Assembly (NCBI GenBank): GCA_963801715.1
Contig: CAWDGB010000010.1
Span: 308,452-372,451 of the forward strand
Reading direction: 5' to 3'
Source: CAVVJA01 sp963801715
GTDB taxonomy: Bacteria > Actinomycetota > Actinomycetes > Mycobacteriales > Jatrophihabitantaceae
DNA length: 64,000 nt
Part shown: positions 9,518-20,062 of the stretch, in pieces
How positions within the stretch are numbered: position 1 is the stretch's first letter
Layout: every line of letters begins with the position of its first letter
Made by a program: the position numbers and the translations under genes
The notes under the pieces: model-generated
Told to the model about the DNA's origin: nothing
The model's database searches: none
The model's input: the letters and a program-made list of their open reading frames with translations, nothing else

Positions 9518-9981
9518 GTGAGCCCGGGACGGTGTCGGTGGTACCGATGACGGCTGGTCACGTCAGCGCGCTGATGCGCTACGAGGACGAGCTGTTCGGG
9601 AGCGAGGCGTGGAGTGCGGAAGCGTACCGCGACGAGATCGCCGACACTCGCTCGCGGCATTACCTCGCTGCGGTCGACGGTGCCGGGGAGTTGCTCGCGT
9701 GGGCCGGTATCCGGGTGGTCGGAGACAGCGCCGAGCTGCTGACGGTTGGCGTGATCCCCGCCGCTCGCCGGCGAGGCATCGCGCGCCGGATGCTCCGGAC
9801 GCTACTTGGGGAGGCAACGGCCCGAGGCGCCCATGAAGTCTTCCTCGAAGTACGGGTGGACAACCTGGCCGCGCGCCGGCTCTACGAAGCGGACGGGTTC
9901 GCCCAGGTGGGCCGGCGGCGCGGCTACTACGACGCCGGTCGCGTGGACGCGGTGGTCATGCGCAAGGAGCTGCCGCGATGA
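9514..9981 (+). CDS. rimI: Ribosomal-protein-alanine N-acetyltransferase RimI (GNAT)
   Basis: GNAT-fold acetyltransferase, by family expected to acetylate the N-terminus of ribosomal protein S18. The acetyl-CoA loop is RRRGIARRML, preceded by the ELLTVGVIP strand. A C-terminal EVRVDNLAARRLYEADGF matches RimI. It is 155 residues long. GTG 9514 overlaps the tsaB stop. Its place between tsaB and tsaD is the standard actinobacterial arrangement. Substrate is assigned by family and context only. Confidence 0.88.
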   Translation: MSEPGTVSVVPMTAGHVSALMRYEDELFGSEAWSAEAYRDEIADTRSRHYLAAVDGAGELLAWAGIRVVGDSAELLTVGVIPAARRRGIARRMLRTLLGEATARGAHEVFLEVRVDNLAARRLYEADGFAQVGRRRGYYDAGRVDAVVMRKELPR

Positions 9982-10012
9982 CCGGGACACGCCTTAGCGA
10001 ACAGGAACAACT

Positions 10013-11089
10013 GTGATGCGGTCGCCCGTACCCGAGGCGTTGGTCCTGGGCATCGAGACGTCGTGCGACGAGACTGGGGTTGGCCTCGTTCGGGGCCGAA
10101 CACTTCTGGCCGATGCGGTGGCGAGCAGCGTTGACGAGCACGCCCGCTTCGGCGGAGTCGTGCCCGAGGTCGCCAGCCGGGCGCACCTGCAGGCGCTGGT
10201 CCCGACGGCCCGCCGGGCGTTCGCGACCGCGGGCCTGACACCCAGTGACGTCGACGCGGTAGCGGTCACGGCCGGCCCGGGGCTCTCCGGCGCGCTGCTC
10301 GTCGGGGTTGCCGCGGCCAAGGCGTACGCTCTCGCCCTCGACAAGCCGCTCTACGCCGTCAACCATCTGTCGGCGCATGTCGCGGTGGATCTGCTCGGTA
10401 ACGGCCCGCTCGAACAACCCTGCGTCGCGTTGCTCGTCTCGGGCGGCCACTCGTCCCTGCTCCTTGTCCCCCGTATCGGGGGCCAGGACGTCGTCGAACT
10501 CGGCGCCACGGTCGACGACGCGGCGGGCGAGGCCTACGACAAGGTGGCTCGGCTGTTGGGCTTGCCATTCCCTGGGGGTCCGCCGATCGACCGGCTGGCC
10601 ACGTCCGGCAATTCGGCCGCGATCGCCTTCCCACGGGGTATGACCGGTCCGCGCGACGAACCGTTCGCGTTCTCCTTCTCGGGGCTGAAGACGGCAGTTG
10701 CCCGGTGGGTGGAGGCGCGTCAGAAGGCCGGTGAAACGATATCGGTCGCGGATGTCGCGGCGTCGTTCCAGGAAGCGGTGGTCGATGTGCTCACCGCCAA
10801 GGCGGTGCGGGCCGCCCGGGAGAGCGGCGTCGACTACCTCGTCATCGGCGGCGGAGTCGCCGCCAACTCGCGGCTGCGCGCCCTGGCCCAAGAACGGTGC
10901 GATGCCGTCGGGCTGCGGCTGCGGGTTCCACCGCCTCGGCTCTGCACCGACAACGGGGCCATGGTCGCAGCTTTGGGCGCTCAACTGGTGCAAGCCAACG
11001 TGGCCCCGTCCGAGCTGAAGGTGACCGCCGACCCGTCGCTGCCCATCACCGAGGTCCTCATCTCGGAGACGGTGGCAGCATCCCGGTGA
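10013..11089 (+). CDS. tsaD: tRNA N6-adenosine threonylcarbamoyltransferase TsaD
   Basis: Catalytic subunit that transfers threonylcarbamoyl to A37 of ANN-decoding tRNAs. Seen are ETSCDETGVG near the N-terminus, the metal-binding VNHLSAHVA (two His), the nucleotide-binding LLVSGGHSSLL, ATVDDAAGEAYDK, and VIGGGVAANSRLR with CTDNGAMVA. The length is 358 residues. Adjacent starts GTG 10013 and ATG 10016 are both possible; AGGA at 10003-10006 suits either. The stop overlaps the next ATG by one base (TGATG). Confidence 0.95.
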   Translation: MMRSPVPEALVLGIETSCDETGVGLVRGRTLLADAVASSVDEHARFGGVVPEVASRAHLQALVPTARRAFATAGLTPSDVDAVAVTAGPGLSGALLVGVAAAKAYALALDKPLYAVNHLSAHVAVDLLGNGPLEQPCVALLVSGGHSSLLLVPRIGGQDVVELGATVDDAAGEAYDKVARLLGLPFPGGPPIDRLATSGNSAAIAFPRGMTGPRDEPFAFSFSGLKTAVARWVEARQKAGETISVADVAASFQEAVVDVLTAKAVRAARESGVDYLVIGGGVAANSRLRALAQERCDAVGLRLRVPPPRLCTDNGAMVAALGAQLVQANVAPSELKVTADPSLPITEVLISETVAASR

Positions 11090-11325
11090 TGAGTGTGCTG
11101 ATGTGGGAGGTTCGGGCTGCGGCCGGTCGGCTCGATGAGCTGCTGCACCATGTGCTCGGGCATGCGGATCCGGCCGCCGAGGTGTACCGGAGCAGCGCGG
11201 GAGAGCCGCGCATCGTCGTCATCGACCCCACCGGTCGGGGCATTCCGGACCTCCCCGCCGGGCTCGCCGCGCGGGCCCCGCACTCCTGGAGCTTCGAGCC
11301 GGTGCCACGAGACACCCCACGTTGA
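11089..11325 (+). CDS. Small conserved actinobacterial protein between tsaD and groES
   Basis: A 78-residue reading frame whose ATG shares one base with the tsaD stop, so translation is probably coupled. It starts MSVLMWEVRAAAGRLDELL, continues with VYRSSAGEPRIVVID and ends in HSWSFEPVPRD. The pattern (short beta strand, amphipathic helix, beta strand, Trp) suggests a small alpha/beta fold, perhaps ferredoxin-like as in ABM-type dimeric proteins, but no catalytic motif is visible. I recall similar unnamed small proteins at this position in other actinobacteria. Function unknown. Confidence 0.65.
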   Translation: MSVLMWEVRAAAGRLDELLHHVLGHADPAAEVYRSSAGEPRIVVIDPTGRGIPDLPAGLAARAPHSWSFEPVPRDTPR

Positions 11326-11329
11326 ATCG

Positions 11330-11356
11330 CTGGCACTCGGAGGGTTAGAGTGCCAG
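11330..11356 (+). promoter_or_regulatory. CIRCE operator (HrcA binding site)
   Basis: A perfect 9-9-9 inverted repeat, CTGGCACTC, nine bases, then GAGTGCCAG, 83 bp upstream of the groES start. It matches the CIRCE consensus TTAGCACTC-N9-GAGTGCTAA in its inner seven bases on both arms. CIRCE is bound by the HrcA repressor, so groESL is expected to be heat-inducible through HrcA. Confidence 0.9.
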
Positions 11357-11438
11357 TTGGGCCTGGTTGACCCCCGCGACGGCAGCCGGCGGCCCGCATC
11401 CACCTGACTGGATAGACCCGAGAAGGGGAGATCGACTC

Positions 11439-11744
11439 ATGACCGCCACGAAGGTCAGCATCAAGCCGCTCGAGGACCGCCTCGTCGTCCAGGCCAACGA
11501 GGCCGAGACCACGACCGCCTCGGGCATCGTTATTCCCGACACCGCCAAGGAGAAGCCGCAGGAGGGCACGGTTATCGCCGTCGGGCCCGGCCGCTTCGAC
11601 GACAACGGCAAGCGCATCCCGTTGGACGTGCAGGTCGGCGACGTCGTCCTCTACAGCAAGTACGGCGGCACCGAGGTCAAGTACGCCGGCGAGGAGTACC
11701 TGGTTCTGTCGGCCCGCGACGTGCTCGCGATCATCGAGAAGTAA
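11439..11744 (+). CDS. groES: Co-chaperonin GroES
   Basis: The 10-kDa lid of the GroEL chaperonin. At 101 residues it has IKPLEDRLVVQ at the start, the mobile loop region EAETTTASGIVIPD, and GDVVLYSKYGGTEVKY. ATG 11439 is chosen because GAAGGGGAG lies about 10 nt upstream; a frame extension back to 11367 overlaps the regulatory region. It is under the CIRCE operator at 11330 and upstream of groEL. Confidence 0.96.
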   Translation: MTATKVSIKPLEDRLVVQANEAETTTASGIVIPDTAKEKPQEGTVIAVGPGRFDDNGKRIPLDVQVGDVVLYSKYGGTEVKYAGEEYLVLSARDVLAIIEK

Positions 11745-11766
11745 CCACGCCGAACCACCCTGGCAC

Positions 11767-11801
11767 GCCCCGGACGCGCGCATTGACGTGCGGACCGGGG
11801 C
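11767..11801 (+). promoter_or_regulatory. Stem-loop in the groES-groEL gap
   Basis: GCCCCGG at 11767-11773 pairs with CCGGGGC at 11795-11801, and CGC/GCG pairs extend the stem inward. It sits 22 bp after groES and 49 bp before groEL and has no T-run. It could be a transcript-processing or partial-termination element that adjusts the groES:groEL ratio. Structure is seen; function is inferred. Confidence 0.5.
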
Positions 11802-11850
11802 GTTCTCGGTTACCTGATAAAGCTCACACGAACCTGTAGAAAGGAACTAA

Positions 11851-13491
<1,641 letters not shown>

Positions 13492-13537
13492 ATCCGGTTG
13501 CCGGTCCGGTCTAGATGCTGGTCCCATCCGCAGTCGT

Positions 13538-13580
13538 GATCTTGGACTTATCGCCGCTGGACGGCATCAAGTCCAAGATC
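13538..13580. repeat. Intergenic GATC-bounded palindrome, copy A
   Basis: A 43-nt imperfect palindrome between convergent groEL and whiB. The left arm GATCTTGGACTTATCGCC pairs with the right arm GGCATCAAGTCCAAGATC: 12 outer bp are perfect, followed by a 3-bp mismatch and a GCC/GGC clamp. It is one of four related copies (27598, 52216, 63884). A bidirectional terminator or a REP-like dispersed element are both possible. No T-run follows on either strand. Confidence 0.8.
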
Positions 13581-13634
13581 ATCGACCGGGGCCGGCGGCC
13601 CGTTCGACGCCCCCCGGCATCGAACGGGCCGCGG

Positions 13635-13919
13635 TCAGGCCAGGCGCTGCTCGGACTGCAACGCCTGCCGCTCCTCGACGGACAGGCCGCCCCAGACGCC
13701 GTACGGTTCGCGGGTCTCCAGCGCCCACGAAAGGCACGGTCCGACCACCGGACAGGCCTGGCAGATCCGCTTGGCTTCCCACTCGCGACGGTGCCGGGTC
13801 GGGCCGCGTTCGTTCTCGGGGTGGTAGAAGATCGCTGTGTCCATGCCACGGCAGGCAGCCAGGGATTGCCAGGCCCAGTCGTGTCGCGCCGCGAGGTACG
13901 CCACCGCTGTTCCGCTCAT
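13635..13919 (-). CDS. WhiB-family iron-sulfur regulator, WhiB3/WhiD-like
   Basis: A 94-residue WhiB-like protein. The four [4Fe-4S] cysteines are in AACRGMD and ICQACPVVGPC. The signature GVWGGLS follows, and the C-terminal tail is Arg/Gln-rich. The segment CRGMD..FYHPENERG resembles WhiB3/WhiD. Its position convergent to groEL1 matches whiB3 in Mycobacterium, as I recall it. GGAGGG lies 8 nt before ATG 13919. WhiB proteins bind the principal sigma factor and respond to redox or NO; the exact orthology is inferred. Confidence 0.9.
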   Translation of the reverse strand: MSGTAVAYLAARHDWAWQSLAACRGMDTAIFYHPENERGPTRHRREWEAKRICQACPVVGPCLSWALETREPYGVWGGLSVEERQALQSEQRLA

Positions 13920-14130
13920 GCCTGCTGCCCTCCTCCGGTCCGCCGATGAGGAGGGATTCGTGCCGTATGCGCCGACCGGTTCCGTTCAGCCGAGAAATTT
14001 CTGAGGATTTACACACCCGCTTGCTGGCGGCGTCCCGGACGACGTCCAGCCGAGGTCCGGACGAGGACCAGGCAGCGCGAGCTACTCAGCGCGAAGCGGG
14101 CGGTACCAGTCCGATGCGGTGAGGCGCGCG

Positions 14131-14511
14131 TCAGCGAGGTCGAGCGGCACCGTCGGTCGCGTCGGTGAAGCCGCGGGCATAGTCCCAGCTGACGTACGCG
14201 TCCGGGTGCGGCTCGAATGCCGGCTCGTGGACGTTGGTGCGTCCTTGACCGATCAACGCCTGCAGGTTGGCCTCCATGAGGGCCCAGCCGAAGTAGTGCT
14301 GCTCGCCGCAGTCGGCGCACTCGACGGATATTCCGCGGATGCCGCGCGGCTCGAGAGCGGCGCGGAATTCGGCGAGCTCCTCGAGATCGGCGAGCACGTC
14401 AGCCCGCTCCTCCTCGCTCAGCGGCTCGACCGGATCGACCTCGTCAAGCACGGCGGTCGGATCAGCCGGATCGTCCAAGAAAGGGTCGAGCGGGCCGTCG
14501 TCGAACGTCAC
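14131..14511 (-). CDS. DUF5319 family protein
   Basis: An acidic 126-residue protein with DPFLDDPADP near the start. CADCGEQHYFGWALMEANL (Cys-x-x-Cys and His, possibly metal-binding) lies in the middle, and VSWDYARGFTDA is near the end. This is the DUF5319 pattern, found next to guaB in mycobacteria. GTG 14511 is preferred because homology-like sequence begins there; an ATG at 14559 would add 16 unlikely residues. It is transcribed away from guaB. Function unknown. Confidence 0.78.
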   Translation of the reverse strand: MTFDDGPLDPFLDDPADPTAVLDEVDPVEPLSEEERADVLADLEELAEFRAALEPRGIRGISVECADCGEQHYFGWALMEANLQALIGQGRTNVHEPAFEPHPDAYVSWDYARGFTDATDGAARPR

Positions 14512-14642
14512 AGCACCACGGTAGAGGGAAAGCACCGGTTCTGGCCAACTTCTCATCAATCCGGCCGGGTGCCACCTTCGTCGGATCGGGCTGTGGTCCT
14601 AACGACCGTAGGATGGGTTTCCGGTGCACCCAAGGAGTTCCG

Positions 14643-16143
14643 TTGAGTAGCGACAGTGGTCTGCCCGTTCGATTCGGCGCGCTCGGCCTCACCTTCGACG
14701 ACGTCCTGCTCCTTCCTGGAGCCTCTGACATCCTGCCCAGCGACACCGATACCACGGCCCGGGTCACGCGCCGCATTTCCGCGGCCATCCCGCTGTTGTC
14801 CTCCGCCATGGACACCGTGACCGAGGCCCGCATGGCTATTGCCATGGCCCGTCAAGGCGGCGTCGGAGTGCTACATCGCAACCTTTCGGCCGAGGATCAG
14901 GCCTCCCAGGTGGACCTCGTCAAGCGGTCGGAAGCTGGCATGATCTCCAATCCGGTGACATGCGGCCCGGACTCCACGCTGGCCGAGGTCGAAGCCCTAT
15001 GCGCGAGATACCGGATCTCGGGAGTGCCGGTGGTGGACGGGGAGGGAATCCTCCTCGGCATCGTCACCAACCGCGACATGCGCTTCGAGACCGACGCGTC
15101 TCGGCCGGTTCGCGAGGTCATGACGCCGATGCCACTCCTGACCGCCGGTCCGAATGTCGGGAAGGATCAGGCACTTGCCCTGCTCGCCCGGCACAAGGTG
15201 GAGAAGCTGCCGCTCGTTGACGAGACGGGGCGGCTGCGGGGCCTGATCACGGTCAAGGACTTCACGAAGAGCGAAGCCTTCCCGAACGCCACCAAGGATG
15301 CGCGCGGCCGACTCGTCGTCGGTGCCGCGGTCGGCGTCGGGGAGGACGCGTACAAGCGCGCGCCTTCTTCTCGTCGAGGCTGGGGTCGACTTCGTGGTGG
15401 TGGACACCGCGCACGGTCACTCGCGAACCGTGGTCGAGATGGTCTCCCGCCTGAAGAAAGACACGCCCGTCGATGTCGTCGGTGGCAACGTCGCCACCCG
15501 AGCTGGCGCGCAGGCACTGGTCGACGCCGGCGCTGACGGGGTCAAGGTCGGCGTCGGTCCGGGCTCGATCTGCACGACTCGCGTGGTCGCGGGCGTTGGC
15601 GTGCCGCAGGTTACCGCCATCTACGAGGCATCCCTCGCGTGCCGACCGGCCGGCGTGCCGGTCATTGGCGACGGCGGCTTGCAATACTCCGGCGATATTC
15701 CGAAGGCGATCGTTGCCGGTGCCGACACGGTCATGCTCGGGTCGTTGCTGGCCGGCTGCGAGGAATCGCCAGGTGAGCTGATCTTCATCAATGGCAAGCA
15801 GTTCAAGTCCTACCGCGGAATGGGCTCGCTCGGTGCAATGCAGTCTCGCGGGGAACGGCCGTCGTTCTCCAAGGACCGATACGGATTGCAGGGCGTTGCG
15901 GACGATGCCGACCTCGTGCCCGAGGGCATCGAGGGGCAGGTGCCCTACCGGGGTCCGCTCGCCGCGGTTGCCCGCCAACTAGTCGGTGGCTTGCAGGCCG
16001 GGATGGGCTACGCGGGCGCGACGACCATCGCCGAGCTGCAGGAGAGCGGGCAGCTGATACGGATCACCGCGGCCGGCCTGAAGGAATCCCACCCGCACGA
16101 CATCCAGATGACCGTCGAGGCGCCCAATTACTCCAGTCGCTGA
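14643..16143 (+). CDS. guaB: Inosine-5'-monophosphate dehydrogenase, one-base frameshift
   Basis: Oxidises IMP to XMP with NAD, the committed step to GMP. It starts at TTG 14643 with AAGGAG 7 nt upstream. The TIM-barrel begins LTFDDVLLLPG. Two CBS domains lie at about residues 95-205. The catalytic Cys is in GVGPGSICTTR, and the flap contains SYRGMGSLGAM. After codon 240 (DAYKRA) an extra C near 15363 shifts the frame; removing it joins LLLVEAGVDFVVVDTAHGHS with no residues lost. The repaired length is 499, normal for the family. Confidence 0.93.
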
Positions 16144-16201
16144 TCGGTCGGGTCGACTCCATACGGGTGCGCGACGCGGCCGTCAGGCAGACTAGGGCGC
16201 T

Positions 16202-17344
16202 GTGCCAGACACCGTAGAGATCGGACTGGGACGCAGCGCCCGTCGCGGCTACCACCTCGACGAGGTTGCTCTGGTACCCACCCGGCGCACCCGTGGAGCA
16301 TCGGTCGTGTCCACGACGTGGCAGATAGATGCCAACTCGTTCGACCTGCCGCTTGTAGCCGCTCCCTCCGACGCCGTGGTCTCGCCCGAGACCGCCGCGC
16401 TCATCGGTCGCCTCGGCGGCCTCGCCGTACTGGACGGGGAGGGCTTGTGGACACGCCACGAGGACGCCGGGGACCGCATCGCGGAACTAGGTCGGGGCGA
16501 CCTCGACACCAGAACGCTGCAAGCCGCCTATGCCACGCCGGTGTCGCCCGACCTGCTGCGACGCCGGATCGCCGAGCTACGGGCAACCGGCGAGGTGATC
16601 GCCGTTCGACTCTCCCCCCAGCACACCGTCGAACTCGCGCCCCACGTCCTGGCGGCCGGCGTCGACCTACTCGTCGTGCAGGGCACGGTGATCTCGGCCG
16701 AGCACGTCGGAAGTACCCCGGAAGAGAAGGCCGGCGGTACCGCACTCAACCTCAAGACGTTTACCGCTGAGGTCGACGTGCCGATCATCGTCGGCGGGTG
16801 TACCAACTACCAGACGGCGCTGCATCTCATGCGGACCGGTGCCGCTGGCGTGATCATCGGCTACGGCGCGCACGTGGGGTCGACGACGCATTCCGCACTC
16901 GGCATCGACGTGCCGATGGCCACGGCCATCATTGACGCGGCGGCCGCCCGGCGCGACTACCTCGACGAGACCGGCGGCCGATATGTGCACCTGATCGCAT
17001 ACGGCGATCTCGTGACCGGCGGAGACATCGCCAAAGCGCTCGGGTGTGGTGCCGACGCGGTGATGCTCGGGGACGCGCTCGCGACGGCCGCCGAGGCCCC
17101 CGGCGCCGGATGGTATTGGGACACCACGGCTGCCCATCCGCGGGTACCCCGCTCGGCCGTCGTAGGGCTGCCTCGGGGAGACACGCCCGCCCCGAGTCTC
17201 GAAGAAGTCGTTATCGGTCCCACGAGCGACCCGAGCGGGCAGCGCAACCTGTTCGGCGCGTTGCGCCGCGTTATGGGCAAGTGCGGCTACTCGTCGGTCA
17301 AGGAGTTCCAGAAAGCCGAGCTGATATTGACGGGGCGTACCTGA
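16202..17344 (+). CDS. guaB3: GuaB3 family IMP dehydrogenase-related protein
   Basis: A 380-residue TIM-barrel paralogue of GuaB without CBS domains. It has the family start VEIGLGRSARRGYHLDEVALVPTRRTR in outline, LKTFTAEVDVPIIVGGC, MRTGAAGVIIGYGAHVG and GADAVMLGDALA. Where GuaB has the catalytic loop GPGSICTT, this protein reads GYGAHVGSTTHS with no Cys, so ordinary IMPDH chemistry is doubtful. The start is GTG 16202, about 60 bp after guaB. GuaB3 proteins are near-universal in actinobacteria; their reaction is not settled by sequence. Confidence 0.88.
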   Translation: MPDTVEIGLGRSARRGYHLDEVALVPTRRTRGASVVSTTWQIDANSFDLPLVAAPSDAVVSPETAALIGRLGGLAVLDGEGLWTRHEDAGDRIAELGRGDLDTRTLQAAYATPVSPDLLRRRIAELRATGEVIAVRLSPQHTVELAPHVLAAGVDLLVVQGTVISAEHVGSTPEEKAGGTALNLKTFTAEVDVPIIVGGCTNYQTALHLMRTGAAGVIIGYGAHVGSTTHSALGIDVPMATAIIDAAAARRDYLDETGGRYVHLIAYGDLVTGGDIAKALGCGADAVMLGDALATAAEAPGAGWYWDTTAAHPRVPRSAVVGLPRGDTPAPSLEEVVIGPTSDPSGQRNLFGALRRVMGKCGYSSVKEFQKAELILTGRT

Positions 17345-17451
17345 TTTCGACCTGATCGGCGACGCCGTGTCACCGGCAGGGTGAACTCGGTCACGTGATT
17401 TTCGGCGCCCGTTCGACACGTATCTCACACCTCGACGCGTAGGTTCGCCGC

Positions 17452-18378
17452 ATGACGTGGACCGCGGCGCAGATGCCGCGGCTCGGGGGACGGGTCGCGG
17501 TCGTTACTGGCGGCAACTCCGGAATCGGCCGAGCGACCGCAACCGAGCTGGCCCGGCACGGGGCTCGCGTCATGATCGCGTGCCGCGACGTCGAGCGCGG
17601 CAAGCAGGCAGCCGACGACATCCGCAACCGGGTACCCGACGCCGACATCGAGGTCCGGCACATCGACCTCGCCGACATGACATCCGTCCGCGAGTTCGGC
17701 GAGGGCTACGACGGTCCGCTGCACCTGCTCGTCAACAACGCCGGAGTCATGGGCCCACCGCGGCGGACCGTCACCGCGAACGACTTCGAGCTGCAGTTCG
17801 GCACGAATCACCTCGGGCACTTCGTGCTGACCGGCCTGTTGCTGCCGGCCCTGCTCGCGGCTGAGCAGCCGCGCGTGGTCACCGTGTCATCAAGCGCGCA
17901 TCACGGTGGTACGGCGGACGTTCTCGACGGCAATGCGGTCGGCCCCTACCGGCCGCAGCGAGCCTATGCGAACTCAAAGCTCGCCAACTTGCTGTTCGCG
18001 TTCGAACTGCAGCGGCGAGCCTCGGCCCACGGCCTACCGCTCACCTCGACCGCCGCGCACCCCGGCTTCTCCGCGACCGGACTGGTTGCCGACCCGGAAG
18101 GCGCCGGAGCGAACCGCCTGGTGCGGGCCGTCCTCCCGCCGCTGGTGACGGCGTTCACCCAGTCCGCAGCGACGGGCGCCCGAGCGATCTTGTTCGCCGC
18201 ATCGGAGGCCGAACCCGGCAGCTTCACCGGACCGCAGCGACTGCACGAGACCCGAGGACCGATCGGCGCCGCCGAGGCGTCAGCGCTTGCCCGCGACGAG
18301 ATGCTGGCTCGGCAGCTGTGGCGGGTGAGCGAGGAGCTAACGGGATTCCGTTACCGGTGGTCCGGCGAGCGTCGGTGA
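17452..18378 (+). CDS. Short-chain dehydrogenase/reductase, retinol dehydrogenase-like
   Basis: A 308-residue classical-type SDR. It has the cofactor motif TGGNSGIGR (residues about 20-28), LVNNAGVM, and the active-site Ser and Tyr-x-x-x-Lys in VTVSSSAHH and YANSKLAN. Arg in ACRDVERG suggests NADP preference. The C-terminal AAHPGFSATGL fits the WWOX/retinol-dehydrogenase-like branch. Substrate unknown. TAGGTT (17440-17445) lies 6 nt before the ATG, indicating a leaderless transcript. It sits between guaB3 and guaA but has no obvious purine role. Confidence 0.85.
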   Translation: MTWTAAQMPRLGGRVAVVTGGNSGIGRATATELARHGARVMIACRDVERGKQAADDIRNRVPDADIEVRHIDLADMTSVREFGEGYDGPLHLLVNNAGVMGPPRRTVTANDFELQFGTNHLGHFVLTGLLLPALLAAEQPRVVTVSSSAHHGGTADVLDGNAVGPYRPQRAYANSKLANLLFAFELQRRASAHGLPLTSTAAHPGFSATGLVADPEGAGANRLVRAVLPPLVTAFTQSAATGARAILFAASEAEPGSFTGPQRLHETRGPIGAAEASALARDEMLARQLWRVSEELTGFRYRWSGERR

Positions 18379-18398
18379 CCCCTTCGTAGACTGGCGCG

Positions 18399-19962
18399 AT
18401 GAAGCCGGACGTCGTCCTGGTTGTCGACTATGGAGCCCAATACGCGCAGCTGATCGCGCGCCGGATTCGCGAAGCCCACGTCTACTCCGAGATCGTGCCG
18501 CATACCGCGGCGGTGGCCGACATGCTGGCCCGCGAGCCCAAGGCGATTGTGCTGTCCGGCGGCCCGGCCAGCGTGTACGTCGAGGATGCCCCGCAAGTGG
18601 ACCCGGCCTTGTTCGAGGCGGACGTACCGGTGCTCGGCATCTGCTACGGCTTCCAGGCCATGGTGCAGGCACTCGGCGGCCAGGTGGCGGCAACCGGCGG
18701 GAGCGAGTTCGGACGGACCACGCTCCGGGTGCTCGACCCGGGCGTGCTGCTGCGTGGATTGCCGGCGGAGCAGCAGGTGTGGATGAGTCACGGTGATGAA
18801 GTCACCCGAGCCCCGGACGGCTTCGTAGTGACGGGTAGTTCGGCCGGCGCGCCGGTAGCCTCGTTCGAGAATGTCACCCGCCGGCTCGCCGGGGTTCAGT
18901 TTCATCCCGAGGTCCTGCACACGCGGTACGGCACGCAGATTCTGCAGCGATTCCTGTTCGACATCGCCGGAGTCCGCCCCCAATGGACCGAGGCCAACAT
19001 CATCGACGAGCAGGTCTCGCGAATCCGGGCCCAGGTCGGCGGCAAGCGGGTGATCTGCGGGCTGTCCGGGGGTGTCGACTCCGCGGTGGCCGCGGCGTTG
19101 GTGCAGCGGGCGGTCGGTGACCAGCTCACCTGCGTGTTCGTCGATCATGGGCTGCTTCGGGCCGGAGAGGCCGAACAGGTCGAGCGAGACTACGTCGCCG
19201 CCACGGGCGTACGGCTGAAAGTGGTCGAGGCGGCGGACCGATTCGTCCGCGCGCTCGCCGGCGTGATCGATCCGGAAGAGAAGCGCAAGATCATCGGGCG
19301 GGAGTTCATTCGCGTTTTCGAGGCGGCCGCTCGCGAGGTCGTCGAGGAAGCCGGAGAGACCGGCGCGGCTGTCGACTTCCTCGTTCAGGGGACGCTGTAC
19401 CCGGATGTGGTCGAGTCCGGCGGAGGAACCGGCGCGGCGAACATCAAGAGCCACCACAATGTCGGCGGATTGCCGGACGATCTGCAATTCGCCCTCGTCG
19501 AGCCACTGCGCGACCTGTTCAAGGACGAGGTCCGCCGGGTTGGCGAGCAGCTCGGCTTGCCGCCCGAGATCGTATGGCGGCAGCCGTTCCCGGGACCTGG
19601 CCTGGGGATCCGTATCGTCGGCGAGGTCACGACCGAGCGGCTCTCGCGTGCTTCGGCGGGCAGACGCCATCGTGCGGGCCGAGCTGTCTTCGGCCGGGCT
19701 GGATCGGGATATTTGGCAGTGCCCGGTGGTCCTACTGGCCACCGTGCGGTCGGTCGGGGTGCAGGGTGACGGTCGGACGTACGGGCATCCGGTGGTGCTC
19801 CGCCCGGTGTCGTCCGAGGACGCGATGACCGCGGATTGGACCCGGCTGCCCTACGAGGTGCTCGAGCGGATCTCCACCCGCATTACCAACGAGGTCCGCG
19901 AGATCAACCGGGTCGTGCTGGACCTGACGTCCAAGCCGCCCGGAACGATCGAATGGGAGTAG
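18399..19962 (+). CDS. guaA: GMP synthase (glutamine-hydrolysing), one-base frameshift
   Basis: Aminates XMP to GMP using glutamine and ATP. The N-terminal class I amidotransferase domain (about 1-190) has VVDYGAQYAQLIARR, the nucleophile GICYGFQAM and VQFHPEV. The ATP-pyrophosphatase domain has GLSGGVDSAVAAAL. The dimerisation domain begins around QPFPGPGLGIR. After codon 416 an extra base near 19647 breaks the frame; without it GEVTTERLS continues into VLRRADAIVRAEL and ends with KPPGTIEWE. The repaired length is 520 residues. With guaB it completes GMP synthesis. Confidence 0.94.
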
Positions 19963-19971
19963 CCGGCCGGC

Positions 19972-20058
19972 TCAGCTGAACAGCGCCGCGATCAGCGCGC
20001 CGGCCGTGAATGAGGCAGCAGCAATCCAGATCCAGGTCGGCAGCCGGTCCACAATCAT
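19972..20058 (-). CDS. Putative 28-residue single-span membrane micro-protein
   Basis: A short frame from ATG 20058 begins 4 nt after the Rieske stop codon on the same strand. It reads MIVDRLPTWIWIAAASF and then a continuous hydrophobic stretch to a C-terminal Ser, so it is almost entirely one transmembrane helix with charged residues only at the N-terminus. The spacing suggests it is the last gene of the DUF6529-Rieske operon, possibly a small subunit stabilising the redox complex. It is too short for composition tests, and no homologue is recognised. Confidence 0.4.
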   Translation of the reverse strand: MIVDRLPTWIWIAAASFTAGALIAALFS

Positions 20059-20062
20059 CACA

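Noticed and set aside
18351..19742. 463-residue minus-strand open frame opposite guaA
   Set aside because: Antisense shadow of guaA, with no family motif and no upstream signals.
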